64,000 nt of DNA, taken from contig NZ_CP026514.1 in assembly GCF_002953935.1 (NCBI RefSeq), positions 3,100,001 to 3,164,000 of the forward strand, written 5' to 3'. Positions within the stretch are counted from its first letter, which is position 1. Each line of letters starts with the position of its first letter. The notes beneath the pieces are model-generated. The model did no database searches and was not told the DNA's origin. It saw only the letters and a program-made list of their open reading frames with translations. This DNA is from Arthrobacter sp. PGP41 (lineage in GTDB: Bacteria > Actinomycetota > Actinomycetes > Actinomycetales > Micrococcaceae). The translations under genes and the position numbers were made by a program. Below, one piece after another: positions 8,381 to 18,162 of this stretch.

Positions 8381-9687
8381 CGCAAAAGCCCTTCGTAGTG
8401 ACGTTGTTGTAGCTGCGCATCAATCTGCTTGACGGTCTCCAGGCCCACGCCCACCATGATCAGGATCGAGGTGCCACCGAACGGGAAGTTCTGGTTCGCG
8501 TTGATCAGAACCAGTGCAACCAGCGGGATCAGCGCCACGAACCCCAGATACAGGGCTCCGGGCAGGGTGATCCTGGAGAGCACGTACTGCAGATAGTCAG
8601 CGGTCGGCTTACCCGCGCGGATACCCGGGATGAAACCGCCGTACTTCTTCATGTTGTCCGAGACCTCTTCAGGGTTGAAGGTGATCGCGACATAGAAGTA
8701 GGTAAAGAACACGATCATGGCGAAGTACAGCACCATGTAGATCGGTTGGTCGCCGCGGACCAGGTTGTTGTTGATCCATTCCACCCACGGCTGGAGCTGC
8801 TCGCCCTGCTTGGGCTGGTTGAACTGGGCAATCAGGCCCGGCAGGTACAGCATGGAGGAAGCGAAGATCACCGGAATAACACCGGCCATGTTGACCTTGA
8901 TGGGGATGTAGGTGCTGGTGCCGCCCACGGTGCGGCGGCCGATCATCCGCTTCGCGTACTGCACGGGGACACGGCGCTGCGACTGCTCCACAAAGACCAC
9001 CAGGGCCACGGTGAGCAAGCCGACGGCGAGGACGATGAAGAACGTCCCGGGACCCTGCGAGGTCCAGATGGCGCCCAGGGAGGTGGGGAAGGTGGCGGCA
9101 ATGGACGTGAAGATAAGCAGCGACATGCCGTTGCCCACGCCCTTCTCGGTGACGAGTTCGCCCATCCACATGATCAGGCCGGTGCCGGCCGTCAGGGTGA
9201 TGATGATCAGGATGGTGGTGACCACGCTGCTGTCAGGAATGATCGGCAGGTTGCAGCCCGGAAGCAGCTGGCCGGAACGCGCCAGCGACACCAGGGTGGT
9301 GGCATTGAGCAGGCCCAGCGCGATGGTGAGGTAACGGGTGTACTGGGTCAGTTTCGACTGACCTGAGGCGCCCTCTTCGTAGAGCTGCTGGAAACGGGGA
9401 ATGACCACCCGAAGCAGCTGGACGATGATGCTGGCCGTGATGTACGGCATGATGCCCAGGGCGAAGATGGACACCTGGAGCAACGCGCCGCCGCTGAACA
9501 GGTTCACGAGCTGGTACAGCCCGCCTGCCGTCTGACCGTTCTGCAAGCATTGCTGGACATTCTGGTAGTTCACACCAGGCGAGGGAATGAAAGCACCCAA
9601 GCGGAAGATGGTGATGATTCCCAGCGTGAACAACAACTTGCGTCGCAGATCAGGCGTGCGAAAGGCCCGGCCAAATGCGCTAAGCAA
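8377..9687 (-). CDS. secY: Preprotein translocase subunit SecY
   Basis: Central channel of the Sec translocon, with ten predicted membrane segments over 436 residues. Early motif FRTPDLRRKLLFTLGIITIFRLGAF and plug-region GVNYQNVQQCL are family-like; the C-terminus ends QLQQRHYEGLLR. I place the start at a TTG at 9687 because AGGAGG lies 4 nt upstream and the protein then begins LLSAFGRAF as in homologues. The frame is open farther upstream, but that part (DPHHTTLIYTTGG) looks like translated leader. Candidate own promoter at 9749-9778. Confidence 0.95.
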   Translation of the reverse strand: MLSAFGRAFRTPDLRRKLLFTLGIITIFRLGAFIPSPGVNYQNVQQCLQNGQTAGGLYQLVNLFSGGALLQVSIFALGIMPYITASIIVQLLRVVIPRFQQLYEEGASGQSKLTQYTRYLTIALGLLNATTLVSLARSGQLLPGCNLPIIPDSSVVTTILIIITLTAGTGLIMWMGELVTEKGVGNGMSLLIFTSIAATFPTSLGAIWTSQGPGTFFIVLAVGLLTVALVVFVEQSQRRVPVQYAKRMIGRRTVGGTSTYIPIKVNMAGVIPVIFASSMLYLPGLIAQFNQPKQGEQLQPWVEWINNNLVRGDQPIYMVLYFAMIVFFTYFYVAITFNPEEVSDNMKKYGGFIPGIRAGKPTADYLQYVLSRITLPGALYLGFVALIPLVALVLINANQNFPFGGTSILIMVGVGLETVKQIDAQLQQRHYEGLLR

Positions 9688-9748
9688 GCGTCCTCCTGTG
9701 GTGTAAATAAGAGTGGTGTGATGGGGATCTATGAATCCCAACAACCGA

Positions 9749-9778
9749 GTCTAACGGGTGTACGCGCCCTGCGAACAA
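9749..9778 (-). promoter_or_regulatory. Candidate promoter of secY-adk-map
   Basis: Minus strand TTGTTC, 18 bp, TTAGAC (or TAGACT shifted by one). It lies between the rplO terminator and secY, so secY-adk-map can be an independent unit. Confidence 0.4.
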
Positions 9779-9834
9779 TCCGCGGAAGCGGCACTGCGCC
9801 GGATGGCGGCGAAAAAACGCCGGGCGGATGGAAA

Positions 9835-9874
9835 AACTCCCGGCCCCGGGGCCGTAGCCCCGGGACCGGGAGTT
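9835..9874 (-). terminator. Intrinsic terminator after rplO
   Basis: Long GC-rich stem (AACTCCCGG...CCGGGAGTT, with CCCGGGGC/GCCCCGGG inside) followed on the minus strand by TTTTT. It ends the spc operon before secY. Confidence 0.8.
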
Positions 9875-9901
9875 CAACAACGGGCTTGGCGCCCACCGGC
9901 T

Positions 9902-10387
9902 CTAGAGCGCGGTGGTGCTTCCGCCTGCTGCGGCAATCTTTTCAGCGGCGCTGGCCGAGAATGCGTGGGCGGTGACGTCAACCTTGACGGTGATGTCGCC
10001 GGTGCCCAGCACCTTGACGGGCTGGTTCTTGCGAACGGCACCCTTTTCGACCAGGTTCTCCACGGTGACTGCGCCACCTTCGGGGAACAGCTCGTTGAGC
10101 TTGTCCAGGTTTACAACCTGGAACTCGACCCGGAACGGGTTCTTGAAGCCGCGCAGCTTGGGCAGGCGCATGTGCAGCGGCAGCTGGCCGCCGGCAAAGC
10201 CAGCCTTGATCTGGTAGCGGGCTGCAGTACCCTTCGTGCCACGGCCAGCGGTCTTACCCTTGGATGCTTCACCACGACCAACACGGGTCTTGGCGGTCTT
10301 GGCACCCGGGGCGGGACGCAGGTGGTGAACCTTCAGGGCGTTCTGCTTCTCAGCAGCCTGTGCCTTATCAGCAGTGTTCTCTGCCAT
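9902..10387 (-). CDS. rplO: 50S ribosomal protein L15
   Basis: 161-aa assembly protein of the large subunit. Conserved N-terminal [31 protein letters not shown], then the central [21 protein letters not shown], both diagnostic. A short Ala/Lys/Gln-rich stretch precedes the core. The start at 10387 directly abuts the rpmD stop, and an intrinsic terminator follows. Confidence 0.97.
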   Translation of the reverse strand: MAENTADKAQAAEKQNALKVHHLRPAPGAKTAKTRVGRGEASKGKTAGRGTKGTAARYQIKAGFAGGQLPLHMRLPKLRGFKNPFRVEFQVVNLDKLNELFPEGGAVTVENLVEKGAVRKNQPVKVLGTGDITVKVDVTAHAFSASAAEKIAAAGGSTTAL

Positions 10388-10594
10388 TTACTTCGCCTCC
10401 TCTACCTTTACCAGGTGCGGAACCGTGTTGAGCATTCCAACGGTCACGGCATCAGCGGTGCGGACAACAGTCTGTCCGATCCGCTTCAGGCCGAGGGACC
10501 GCAGGGTGTCGCGCTGGTTCTGCTTGCCGCCAATGGCGGACTTGATCTGAGTGATCTCCAACTGGGCGTCGGAGGGAATCAGGTTCTTAGCCAT
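10388..10594 (-). CDS. rpmD: 50S ribosomal protein L30
   Basis: 68-aa protein with the L30 pattern [25 protein letters not shown] and the [25 protein letters not shown] helix. It lies 2 nt after rpsE and immediately before rplO, the conserved spc order. Confidence 0.97.
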   Translation of the reverse strand: MAKNLIPSDAQLEITQIKSAIGGKQNQRDTLRSLGLKRIGQTVVRTADAVTVGMLNTVPHLVKVEEAK

Positions 10595-10596
10595 GA

Positions 10597-11319
10597 CTAG
10601 GCACCTGCCTTCATGTTCAGAAGGGCCTTCACCAGTGCCGGCGGAGCGATCTCGTCGAGGGGCAGGCCGCGGCGTGCTGCCACTGCTGCCGGCTCTTCGA
10701 GGCGCTTCAGGGCATCAACCGTCGCGTGAACGATGTTGATGGCGTTGGAGGAACCGAGCGACTTGGAGAGGATGTCGTGGATGCCCACGCACTCCAGTAC
10801 TGCACGGACCGGGCCACCGGCGATAACACCGGTACCGGCGGAGGCCGGACGCAGCATTACGACGCCTGCGGCAGCCTCACCCTGAACGCGGTGCGGGATG
10901 GTGCTGCCAACGCGGGGAACGCGGAAGAAGGACTTCTTAGCTTCTTCTACGCCCTTTGCGATAGCGGCAGGAACTTCCTTAGCCTTGCCGTAGCCAACGC
11001 CGACCATACCGTTGCCGTCACCGACGACGACCAGGGCGGTGAAGCTGAAGCGACGACCACCCTTGACCACCTTGGAAACGCGGTTGATGGTGACGACGCG
11101 CTCTACGAACTGGCTCTTCTCGGCTTCACGGCCGCCGTCGCGGCCGCCACGGCCACCACGGTCGCCGCGGCCCTGGCCACGGTCGCCACGCTCGCCGCGA
11201 CGAGCGCCACCACGGCGGTCATCGGCAGCTGCGGGGGCAGTGGTCTCAGCGGCAGCTACGGCTTCAGTAGCCTTCTGATCTGCAGACACAGTGTCCTTTT
11301 CCTTGTTTGCTTCCGTCAC
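10597..11319 (-). CDS. rpsE: 30S ribosomal protein S5 with Arg/Gly-rich N-terminal extension
   Basis: S5 helps decoding accuracy and mRNA unwinding. The core starts near residue 70 ([21 protein letters not shown]) and includes [22 protein letters not shown] and the [15 protein letters not shown] motif. The protein is 240 aa, longer than the common 165-ish form, because of about 70 N-terminal residues: an acidic/Ala part and an Arg-Gly repeat part ([20 protein letters not shown]). Start is GTG, overlapping the rplR stop (GTGA). Confidence 0.96.
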   Translation of the reverse strand: MTEANKEKDTVSADQKATEAVAAAETTAPAAADDRRGGARRGERGDRGQGRGDRGGRGGRDGGREAEKSQFVERVVTINRVSKVVKGGRRFSFTALVVVGDGNGMVGVGYGKAKEVPAAIAKGVEEAKKSFFRVPRVGSTIPHRVQGEAAAGVVMLRPASAGTGVIAGGPVRAVLECVGIHDILSKSLGSSNAINIVHATVDALKRLEEPAAVAARRGLPLDEIAPPALVKALLNMKAGA

Positions 11320-11699
11320 AGTGACAGCCCACCTTCACGTGCACCGTCAGCGACGGCGGCGATCCGGCCGTGGTACTTGTTACCACCGCGGTCGAAGACA
11401 ACAGCTTCGATACCGGCAGCCTTGGCACGCTCTGCGACGAGTTCGCCAACGCGCTTGGCCTTGGCAGTCTTGTCGCCGTCGAATGCACGAAGGTCGGCTT
11501 CCAGAGTGGAGGCGCTCGCTACGGTCATGCCCTTGGTGTCATCGACAACCTGGACGAATACGTGGCGTGCGGAACGGTTGACGACCAGACGCGGACGTAC
11601 AGCCGTACCGGAGATGCGCTTACGGATACGAAGCTGGCGGCGGCTGCGCGAAGCAGACTTGCTCTTGTTCGTACGCTTCTTGTTAATTGAGATGGCCAT
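11316..11699 (-). CDS. rplR: 50S ribosomal protein L18
   Basis: 127-aa 5S rRNA-binding protein. Features: basic N-terminus with [24 protein letters not shown], the [18 protein letters not shown] strand, and the C-terminal [24 protein letters not shown] signature. It lies between rplF and rpsE with an end overlap to rpsE. Confidence 0.97.
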   Translation of the reverse strand: MAISINKKRTNKSKSASRSRRQLRIRKRISGTAVRPRLVVNRSARHVFVQVVDDTKGMTVASASTLEADLRAFDGDKTAKAKRVGELVAERAKAAGIEAVVFDRGGNKYHGRIAAVADGAREGGLSL

Positions 11700-11701
11700 G
11701 G

Positions 11702-12238
11702 TTACTTACCAGCCTTTCCGACCTTGCGGCGGATGACTTCGCCGGCGTAACGGATGCCCTTGCCCTTATAGGGGTCCGGCTTCCGCAGCTTGCGAATGTT
11801 GGCAGCAACCTCGCCGACCTGCTGCTTGTTGATACCTGAAACAGAGAGCTTGGTCGGGGTCTCAACTGCAAAGGTGATGCCCTCCGGTGCGGAGACATTG
11901 ACCGGGTGGCTGAAACCGAGAGCGAACTCAAGGTCAGATCCCTTGGCCTGAACGCGGTAACCGGTACCGACGATTTCAAGCTTCTTCTCGTAGCCCTTGG
12001 TGACACCCTCGATCATGTTGGAGATCAGGGTGCGGGTCAGGCCGTGGAGTGAACGGGAGGCGCGCTCGTCGTTCGGGCGGGCGACAGTCAGGGTGTCTGC
12101 ATCCAGGGTGACCTCGATCGGGCTGGCCACAGTGTGGTTCAGCTCGCCCTTGGATCCCTTGACGCTGACGACAGAGCCGTCAACCTTGACCTCAACGCCG
12201 GCAGGAACGGTGATGGGGAGACGTCCAATACGTGACAT
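11702..12238 (-). CDS. rplF: 50S ribosomal protein L6
   Basis: 178-aa protein near the factor-binding site. It starts [17 protein letters not shown] and carries the C-terminal L6 signature around [21 protein letters not shown]. The spacing to rpsH (18 nt) and rplR (2 nt) indicates cotranscription. Confidence 0.98.
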   Translation of the reverse strand: MSRIGRLPITVPAGVEVKVDGSVVSVKGSKGELNHTVASPIEVTLDADTLTVARPNDERASRSLHGLTRTLISNMIEGVTKGYEKKLEIVGTGYRVQAKGSDLEFALGFSHPVNVSAPEGITFAVETPTKLSVSGINKQQVGEVAANIRKLRKPDPYKGKGIRYAGEVIRRKVGKAGK

Positions 12239-12256
12239 TATTCTCTTCCTTTCCCG

Positions 12257-12655
12257 TTACCAGACGTACGCGAGGACTTCGCCGCCCACGCCCTTCTTGC
12301 CGGCCTGCTTGTCAGTCAGGAGGCCGGAAGAGGTGGACAGGATTGCGACACCCAGGCCACCGAGCACGTGCGGCAGGTTGGTGGACTTTGCGTAAACACG
12401 CAGGCCCGGCTTGGAGATACGGCGAACACCAGCGATTGAACGCTCGCGGTTCGGTCCGAACTTGAGCTCGATGGTCAGCTTCTTGCCAACCTCAGCGTCC
12501 TCTTCCTTCCAGCCGGCGATGAAACCTTCGGCCTTGAGGATGTCGGCGACGCGTGCCTTGAGCTTGCTGTACGGCATGGTCACGGTGTCGTGGTATGCCG
12601 AGTTTGCATTGCGCAGACGCGTAAGCATGTCTGCGACAGGATCTGTCATTGTCAT
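12257..12655 (-). CDS. rpsH: 30S ribosomal protein S8
   Basis: 132-aa 16S rRNA-binding protein. N-terminal [14 protein letters not shown] and C-terminal [19 protein letters not shown] are S8 signatures. It follows rplE by only 92 nt; the rpsN gene normally between them is absent. Confidence 0.98.
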   Translation of the reverse strand: MTMTDPVADMLTRLRNANSAYHDTVTMPYSKLKARVADILKAEGFIAGWKEEDAEVGKKLTIELKFGPNRERSIAGVRRISKPGLRVYAKSTNLPHVLGGLGVAILSTSSGLLTDKQAGKKGVGGEVLAYVW

Positions 12656-12747
12656 GGTGGGCTCTTGCCCTTCCTCGTAACGGTTTCCGCGGCGCAGCTT
12701 TCCTGACGGAGTCAGGACCGTGCCGCCGGACCTTTTACGTAGTTAGA

Positions 12748-13329
12748 TTAGTCTTCGGCCTTGAACGGGAAACCAAGCGCCTTGAGCAGCGCGCGGCCTT
12801 CGTCATCGGTCTTGGCAGTGGTAACAACCGTGATGTCCATACCGCGGACGCGGTCGATCTTGTCCTGGTCGATTTCGTGGAACATAACCTGCTCGGTCAG
12901 ACCGAAGGTGTAGTTGCCGTTGCCATCGAACTGCTTGCCGGAGAGACCGCGGAAGTCCCTGATTCGGGGCAGTGCCAGGGTGACAAGACGATCAAGGAAT
13001 TCCCACATGCGGTCGCCACGCAGGGTAGCGTGCGCACCGATGGGCATGCCTTCGCGCAGCTTGAACTGTGCGATCGACTTGCGGGCCTTGGTTACCTGCG
13101 GCTTCTGGCCGGTGATCTGGGTGAGGTCGCGGACAGCGCCGTCGATCAGCTTGGAGTCCTTGGCGGCATCTCCAACACCCATGTTCACAACGACCTTCAC
13201 GAGGCGGGGAACCTGGTTGACGTTCTGGTACTTGAATTCCTCAATGAGCGTGCTCTTGATGGATTCGGCGTACTTGGTCTTCAGACGAGGAACGATCTTC
13301 GTTGCCGGAGTCTCGAGAGTCTCAGTCAT
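12748..13329 (-). CDS. rplE: 50S ribosomal protein L5
   Basis: 193-aa 5S rRNA-binding protein of the central protuberance. Motifs seen: [40 protein letters not shown] and [17 protein letters not shown]. The start overlaps the rplX stop by 1 nt. Confidence 0.98.
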   Translation of the reverse strand: MTETLETPATKIVPRLKTKYAESIKSTLIEEFKYQNVNQVPRLVKVVVNMGVGDAAKDSKLIDGAVRDLTQITGQKPQVTKARKSIAQFKLREGMPIGAHATLRGDRMWEFLDRLVTLALPRIRDFRGLSGKQFDGNGNYTFGLTEQVMFHEIDQDKIDRVRGMDITVVTTAKTDDEGRALLKALGFPFKAED

Positions 13330-13691
13330 TAGATGTCCTTCCCTGAGCTCTTGGCCACGCGGATGCGGACTTCGCGCTGCTTGCCGTTACGCTCAACGGT
13401 CTCAGTGCGGAAGCCGACGCGGGTGGGCTTCTTGGTGGACGGGTCAACCAGAGCCACGTTGGAGATGTGGATCGGGGCTTCAACAACCTCGATGCCACCG
13501 GTCTTGGTGCCGCGCTGCGACTGACCGACCTTGGTGTGCTTGGTTACGCGGTTAACGCCTTCAACCAACACGCGGTTGGTGTCGGTGAAAACACGCAGGA
13601 CCTTGCCCTGCTTGCCGCGGTCGCCGCCGCGCTCAGCCTTGGCGCCAGTGATGACCTGAACGAGGTCACCCTTCTTGATCTTAGAAGCCAT
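13329..13691 (-). CDS. rplX: 50S ribosomal protein L24
   Basis: 120-aa assembly initiator. The KOW segment [28 protein letters not shown] is at the N-terminus, followed by the [13 protein letters not shown] motif. It lies 3 nt after rplN and overlaps rplE by 1 nt. Confidence 0.97.
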   Translation of the reverse strand: MASKIKKGDLVQVITGAKAERGGDRGKQGKVLRVFTDTNRVLVEGVNRVTKHTKVGQSQRGTKTGGIEVVEAPIHISNVALVDPSTKKPTRVGFRTETVERNGKQREVRIRVAKSSGKDI

Positions 13692-13694
13692 GGA

Positions 13695-14063
13695 CTAGAG
13701 CACCTCCGGAGCCAGAGAAACGATCTTCATGAACTTCTTGTCACGGAGTTCACGACCAACCGGTCCGAAGATACGGGTACCGCGGGGGTCACCGTCGCCC
13801 TTCAGGATCACAGCTGCGTTCTCGTCAAACTTGATGTAGGAACCATCCGCACGGCGGCGTTCCTTCTTGGTACGGACGATGACTGCCTTGACAACATCGC
13901 CCTTCTTTACGTTGCCGCCCGGGATTGCATCCTTGACGGTGGCGACAATGACGTCACCGATGCCTGCGTAGCGACGGCCAGATCCACCGAGAACGCGAAT
14001 GGTAAGGATTTCCTTAGCACCCGTGTTGTCGGCGACCTTGAGTCGCGACTCCTGCTGAATCAC
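13695..14063 (-). CDS. rplN: 50S ribosomal protein L14
   Basis: 122-aa protein, first gene of the spc operon. It starts with GTG as [20 protein letters not shown], and the L14 signature [26 protein letters not shown] is intact. AAGGAG precedes the start. A 635-nt non-coding region separates it from rpsQ, unlike the tight S10-spc junction of many bacteria, so it probably has its own promoter. Confidence 0.98.
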   Translation of the reverse strand: MIQQESRLKVADNTGAKEILTIRVLGGSGRRYAGIGDVIVATVKDAIPGGNVKKGDVVKAVIVRTKKERRRADGSYIKFDENAAVILKGDGDPRGTRIFGPVGRELRDKKFMKIVSLAPEVL

Positions 14064-14311
14064 TATTTACTCCTTGCGTCGCGCCGGTTCTCAGACCGAA
14101 AATCTTCCTACGGAATGAGCCTTGCGGAACGGTTGATCGGGGTGTCTCTTGACCTGCCTGGATTTTGCCAGACCAGGCCTAAACTCCCGTGCCAGAAGCA
14201 GTTGCTCCCATCCGGTCCAGGACTGGTCCTGGGCGCAAGGGGGCACTATGCCGTGGCACGCTTGTTTACGAGGTTGATGACGGCGCACGAAAGGCGCCAT
14301 ACAAACTCAAA

Positions 14312-14320
14312 ATCTTAGCA
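14312..14320 (-). promoter_or_regulatory. Candidate extended -10 promoter of rplN / spc operon
   Basis: Minus strand TGCTAAGAT: a TAAGAT -10 with a TGn extension. No convincing -35. It would leave a leader of about 240 nt. Confidence 0.35.
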
Positions 14321-14425
14321 CAGTTCCGCCCAGTCCCCATATCACCCCCGGCGCTCCCCCGCAAGGCGGACGACGGCGTCACGCACCGCAGCCTTTCGGC
14401 CCCCCTGGTGCCGCTCCCCGCCGTC

Positions 14426-14530
14426 GGACGCTCTCTCACTTAATGCGCCATTTCCACCATCGCTCTCTCACTTTCCTGAGGGAAGTGAGAGAGCGACGGC
14501 CAAAAACCGGCGTTAAGTGAGAGAGCGTCC
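14426..14530. repeat. Nested palindromic element with four CTCTCTCACTT units
   Basis: Outer arms GGACGCTCTCTCACTTAA (14426-14443) and its exact reverse complement (14513-14530). Inner arms CGCTCTCTCACTTTCC (14461-14476) and GGAAGTGAGAGAGCG (14481-14495) lie around TGAG. A related copy is at 44931-45027. No ORF inside, so it is a dispersed non-coding repeat, perhaps a MITE- or REP-like element. Confidence 0.8.
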
Positions 14531-14643
14531 GGGGATAACGACGGCGTCATTAGCGGCGGCCTTTCGGCGTACCTTACATGCCACTTCCGCACGAAGCCGC
14601 AGCGCCGCCGTCGTGCGGTCACCAGGAGTACACGCTGTTAAAG

Positions 14644-14679
14644 CGGAAACCCCCGCTCCCAAGGGAGCAGGGGTTTCCG
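14644..14679 (-). terminator. Terminator hairpin after rpsQ
   Basis: Stem of 17 pairs with one mismatch and a 2-nt loop (CGGAAACCCC...GGGGTTTCCG). The T-tract on the minus strand is short (GCTTTAAC). It lies 20 nt after the rpsQ stop and marks the end of the S10 operon. Confidence 0.65.
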
Positions 14680-14698
14680 GTTACCGAAGCAGCAGGTG

Positions 14699-15004
14699 CT
14701 ACTTGGCCTTCTCGAGGATCTCCACGAGCCGCCAGTTCTTGGTGGCGGACAGCGGGCGGGTCTCGGCGATAACAACGAGGTCGCCGATGCCGGCGGTGTT
14801 GTTTTCGTCGTGAGCCTTGACCTTGGAGGTACGGCGGATGACCTTGCCGTACAGGGCGTGCTTCACGCGGTCTTCAACCTGGACAACGATGGTCTTTTCC
14901 ATCTTGTCAGAGACCACGTAGCCGCGACGCGTCTTGCGGTAACCGCGCTGCTCAGCCGTGGCTGCGGTAGCAGTTTCCGTCACGTTCTCGTCCTTTTCAC
15001 TCAC
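14699..15004 (-). CDS. rpsQ: 30S ribosomal protein S17
   Basis: 101-aa 16S rRNA-binding protein. The OB-fold core starts [27 protein letters not shown] and includes [28 protein letters not shown]. It has about 20 extra N-terminal residues before the core. The start overlaps the rpmC stop (ATGA). Last gene of the S10 operon. Confidence 0.97.
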   Translation of the reverse strand: MSEKDENVTETATAATAEQRGYRKTRRGYVVSDKMEKTIVVQVEDRVKHALYGKVIRRTSKVKAHDENNTAGIGDLVVIAETRPLSATKNWRLVEILEKAK

Positions 15005-15330
15005 TTGGCATCCTCCTCGGTCTCAACCGTTTCAGCCGGCTCGGCCTTCTTGGTTGCGGCCTTCTTGGACTTCTTCTCTTCCTTGGCTTCCACAACCGGT
15101 GCGGCAACCTCGGCACGAATGCCCAGTTCGCGCTCACGGAGAACGGTGTAGATGCGGGCGATGTCCTTCTTTACCGCGCGCAGACGACCGTGGTTCTCCA
15201 GCTGTCCGGTGGCGGACTGGAAACGCAGGTTGAACAGCTCTTCCTTGGCCTTGCGGAGTTCTTCAACGAGACGCTCGTTGTCGAAACCGTCCAGCTGTGC
15301 GGGAGCCAGATCCTTGGATCCTACTGCCAT
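15001..15330 (-). CDS. rpmC: 50S ribosomal protein L29 with charged C-terminal tail
   Basis: The helical-hairpin L29 core (residues about 5-75; [43 protein letters not shown]) is followed by a 35-residue Lys/Glu/Ala tail, giving 109 aa instead of about 65-75. The tail is low complexity and probably disordered. It overlaps rpsQ by 4 nt and follows rplP by 2 nt. Confidence 0.96.
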   Translation of the reverse strand: MAVGSKDLAPAQLDGFDNERLVEELRKAKEELFNLRFQSATGQLENHGRLRAVKKDIARIYTVLRERELGIRAEVAAPVVEAKEEKKSKKAATKKAEPAETVETEEDAK

Positions 15331-15332
15331 TT

Positions 15333-15749
15333 CTATTCACCACCTTCGCGACGCAGAATGCGTGCCTTCAACGGGAGCTTGTGGATTGCCAGGCGCAGTG
15401 CCTCGCGGGCTACCGATTCCTCGACACCGGAGATCTCGAAGAGAACCCGGCCCGGCTTGACGTTTGCGACCCACCATTCCGGTGAACCCTTACCGGAACC
15501 CATGCGGGTTTCGGCAGGCTTCTTGGTCAGGGGACGGTCCGGGTAGATGTTGATCCAGACCTTACCGCCACGCTTGATGTGGCGGGTCATCGCGATACGG
15601 GCAGACTCGATCTGACGGTTGGTGACGTATGCCGGGCTCAGGGCCTGGATGCCGTACTCACCGAAGGAGACCTTGGTGCCGCCCGTAGCAGCGCCGGAAC
15701 GACCCGGGTGGTGCTGCTTACGGTGCTTGACTCGACGTGGGATAAGCAT
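15333..15749 (-). CDS. rplP: 50S ribosomal protein L16
   Basis: 138-aa protein near the A-site tRNA. It starts [19 protein letters not shown]; the [20 protein letters not shown] motif is diagnostic. Directly abuts rpsC upstream. Confidence 0.98.
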   Translation of the reverse strand: MLIPRRVKHRKQHHPGRSGAATGGTKVSFGEYGIQALSPAYVTNRQIESARIAMTRHIKRGGKVWINIYPDRPLTKKPAETRMGSGKGSPEWWVANVKPGRVLFEISGVEESVAREALRLAIHKLPLKARILRREGGE

Positions 15750-16595
15750 TTAAGCCTGTCCTCCTTCTACAGCCTGTGCCGGTGCGGCAGCAGCTGCCTC
15801 GGCTGCCGGAGCCTCGGCAGCAGGAGCTGCGTCGGCGGCCGGGCGGTCGTTGCGACGGCGGCGGTCACCACGGTCAGCGCCACCCGGGCGGCCCGGACGG
15901 TCGCTGGGACCGCGGCCACGGGACGGGGCGGAAGCGGCCTGCTGGGCCAGTTCCTTGGCGGTGACGTCACCCTTGTAGATCCAGACCTTCACGCCGATGC
16001 GGCCGAAGGTGGTCTTGGCCTCGTAGAAGCCGTAGTCGATGTTCGCACGGAGGGTGTGCAGGGGCACACGGCCTTCGCGGTAGAACTCCGAGCGGGACAT
16101 TTCAGCGCCACCCAGTCGACCGGAGCAGGCGATACGGATGCCCTTGGCACCTGCACGCTGCGCGGACTGCATGGCCTTCTTCATCGCGCGGCGGAACGCC
16201 ACACGTGAAGTCAGCTGCTCAGCAACGCCCTGGGCAACAAGCTGGGCTTCCATCTCGGGGTTCTTGACCTCGAGGATGTTCAGCTGGACCTGCTTGCCGG
16301 TGAGCTTTTCGAGCTCGCCGCGGATGCGGTCTGCTTCTGCTCCACGGCGGCCGATGACGATGCCGGGACGGGCCGTGTGGATGTCCACGCGGACGCGGTC
16401 ACGGGTGCGCTCGATCTCAACCTTGGCGATACCGGCGCGCTCCATGCCCGTGGACATGAGCTGGCGGATGCGGATGTCTTCGCGAACGAAGTCCTTGTAC
16501 CGCTGGCCGGCCTTGGTGCTGTCAGCGAACCAGTGCGATACGTGATCGGTGGTGATGCCGAGTCGGAACCCGTGCGGGTTTACTTTCTGTCCCAC
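15750..16595 (-). CDS. rpsC: 30S ribosomal protein S3 with long low-complexity tail
   Basis: mRNA-entry protein. The KH domain is at about residues 40-110 ([28 protein letters not shown]), and the S3 C-terminal domain includes the [26 protein letters not shown] signature. After residue about 215 comes a tail first rich in Arg/Gly/Pro/Asp, then Ala/Pro/Glu, so the protein is 281 aa rather than about 220-230. Abuts rplV and rplP. Confidence 0.97.
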   Translation of the reverse strand: MGQKVNPHGFRLGITTDHVSHWFADSTKAGQRYKDFVREDIRIRQLMSTGMERAGIAKVEIERTRDRVRVDIHTARPGIVIGRRGAEADRIRGELEKLTGKQVQLNILEVKNPEMEAQLVAQGVAEQLTSRVAFRRAMKKAMQSAQRAGAKGIRIACSGRLGGAEMSRSEFYREGRVPLHTLRANIDYGFYEAKTTFGRIGVKVWIYKGDVTAKELAQQAASAPSRGRGPSDRPGRPGGADRGDRRRRNDRPAADAAPAAEAPAAEAAAAAPAQAVEGGQA

Positions 16596-16961
16596 TTAGC
16601 GAGCCTCCTCTTTCTCCGGGGTAGCGACTACCACGGTGATGTGGCTGGTGCGCTTCTTGATCTGAAATGCACGACCCTGGGCACGCGGCTGGAACCGCTT
16701 CATGGTCGGGCCTTCATCAACAAACGCTTCGCTGATGATGAGGTCACCTTCGTCAAACGCCACGCCGTCGCGGTCCGCGAGGACCCGGGCGTTGGAGATT
16801 GCCGACTGTACTACCTTGAATACCGGCTCCGAAGCTGCCTGGGGGGCAAACTTCAGAATTGCCAGAGCCTCATTCGCTTGCAATCCACGAACAAGGTTGA
16901 CGACGCGCCGGGCCTTCATAGGCGTTACGCGGATGTGGCGCGCAATTGCCTTGGCTTCCAT
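16596..16961 (-). CDS. rplV: 50S ribosomal protein L22
   Basis: 121-aa exit-tunnel protein. It starts [26 protein letters not shown]; the C-terminal beta-hairpin region contains [25 protein letters not shown], the L22 signature. It ends directly against the rpsC start. Confidence 0.98.
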   Translation of the reverse strand: MEAKAIARHIRVTPMKARRVVNLVRGLQANEALAILKFAPQAASEPVFKVVQSAISNARVLADRDGVAFDEGDLIISEAFVDEGPTMKRFQPRAQGRAFQIKKRTSHITVVVATPEKEEAR

Positions 16962-16999
16962 TGCTTTCCTTCTCTCGTCTTTGACGTAAGTGCAGGCGC

Positions 17000-17281
17000 C
17001 TAGCGGCGCTTGCCCTTACGGTCGTCCTTGACATGGCCGCGGAATGTCCGCGTGGGAGCGAATTCGCCGAGCTTGTGCCCGACCATCGACTCAGTGACAA
17101 ACACCGGAATGTGCTTGCGTCCGTCGTGTACGGCGATCGTGTGTCCGAGCATGTCGGGGATGATCATCGAACGGCGGGACCAGGTCTTGATGACGTTCTT
17201 GGTGCCCTTTTCGTTTTCCCTGGCTACCTTCACAAAGAGGTGCTGGTCGACGAAAGGACCTTTTTTCAGGCTGCGTGGCAT
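17000..17281 (-). CDS. rpsS: 30S ribosomal protein S19
   Basis: 93-aa head protein. It starts [19 protein letters not shown] and includes [32 protein letters not shown], both standard. It lies 12 nt after rplB. Confidence 0.98.
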   Translation of the reverse strand: MPRSLKKGPFVDQHLFVKVARENEKGTKNVIKTWSRRSMIIPDMLGHTIAVHDGRKHIPVFVTESMVGHKLGEFAPTRTFRGHVKDDRKGKRR

Positions 17282-17293
17282 GTGTCCAGGCTC

Positions 17294-18133
17294 CTATCGC
17301 TTGTTCTTGCCAGTACGACGGCGACGAACAATAAGCTTGTCGCTCTCTTTGTTGGGGCGGCGGGTGCGGCCTTCCCGCTGACCGTTGGGGTTGACGGGGT
17401 TACGTCCACCGGACGTCTTACCCTCACCACCACCGTGCGGGTGGTCAACCGGGTTCATGGCGACACCACGGACGGTCGGGCGGACGCCCTTCCAGCGCAT
17501 GCGGCCGGCCTTGCCCCAGTTGATGTTCGACTGCTCGGCGTTGCCGACCTCGCCGACGGTTGCGCGGCAGCGCACGTCAACGTTGCGGATTTCGCCGGAA
17601 GGCAGACGCAGCTGGGCGAACCGGCCTTCCTTGGCAACAAGCTGGATGGATGCACCGGCGGACCGGCCCATCTTGGCGCCGCCACCCGGACGCAGTTCAA
17701 CTGCGTGGATAACGGTACCCACGGGGATGTTACGCAGGGGCAGGTTGTTGCCAGGCTTGATGTCAGCGTTGGCGCCGGCTTCTACGAAGTCACCCTGGGC
17801 AAGCTTGTTCGGGGCGATGATGTAACGCTTGGTGCCATCAACGTAGTGCAGGAGGGCGATGCGAGCCGTACGGTTCGGATCGTACTCAATTTCAGCAACG
17901 CGGGCGTCCACGCCGTCCTTGTCGTGACGACGGAAGTCGATCAGACGGTACTGGCGCTTGTGTCCGCCACCCTTGTGACGGGTGGTGATCTTACCGGTGT
18001 TGTTACGGCCGCCCTTTTTGGGCAGCGGACGTACCAACGACTTTTCCGGCGTTGACCGCGTGATTTCGGTGAAGTCCGCTACGCTCGAGCCACGACGGCC
18101 CGGGGTAGTCGGCTTGTATTTACGGATTCCCAT
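17294..18133 (-). CDS. rplB: 50S ribosomal protein L2
   Basis: 279-aa protein close to the peptidyl transferase centre. Standard start [18 protein letters not shown]; the C-terminal [21 protein letters not shown] contains the conserved His of the family. It follows rplW by 29 nt and precedes rpsS. Confidence 0.98.
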   Translation of the reverse strand: MGIRKYKPTTPGRRGSSVADFTEITRSTPEKSLVRPLPKKGGRNNTGKITTRHKGGGHKRQYRLIDFRRHDKDGVDARVAEIEYDPNRTARIALLHYVDGTKRYIIAPNKLAQGDFVEAGANADIKPGNNLPLRNIPVGTVIHAVELRPGGGAKMGRSAGASIQLVAKEGRFAQLRLPSGEIRNVDVRCRATVGEVGNAEQSNINWGKAGRMRWKGVRPTVRGVAMNPVDHPHGGGEGKTSGGRNPVNPNGQREGRTRRPNKESDKLIVRRRRTGKNKR

Positions 18134-18162
18134 AATTTATTTCCTCGTTAAAGTGGTCTCCG

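Larger units (their letters stand above)
14064..14698. other. Non-coding region between S10 and spc operons
   Basis: 635 nt without a plausible gene. From the rpsQ side it holds the rpsQ terminator hairpin, a 105-bp palindromic repeat element and a promoter candidate for rplN, then a leader of about 250 nt containing the inverted repeat CCAGGACCAGTCCTGG. Confidence 0.8.

Noticed and set aside
9688..9744. N-terminal extension of secY
   Set aside because: Lies upstream of a perfect AGGAGG before the TTG at 9687 and has no similarity to SecY.
14426..14530. CRISPR-like repeat
   Set aside because: Units are inverted, not direct, and only four are present with no uniform spacers.
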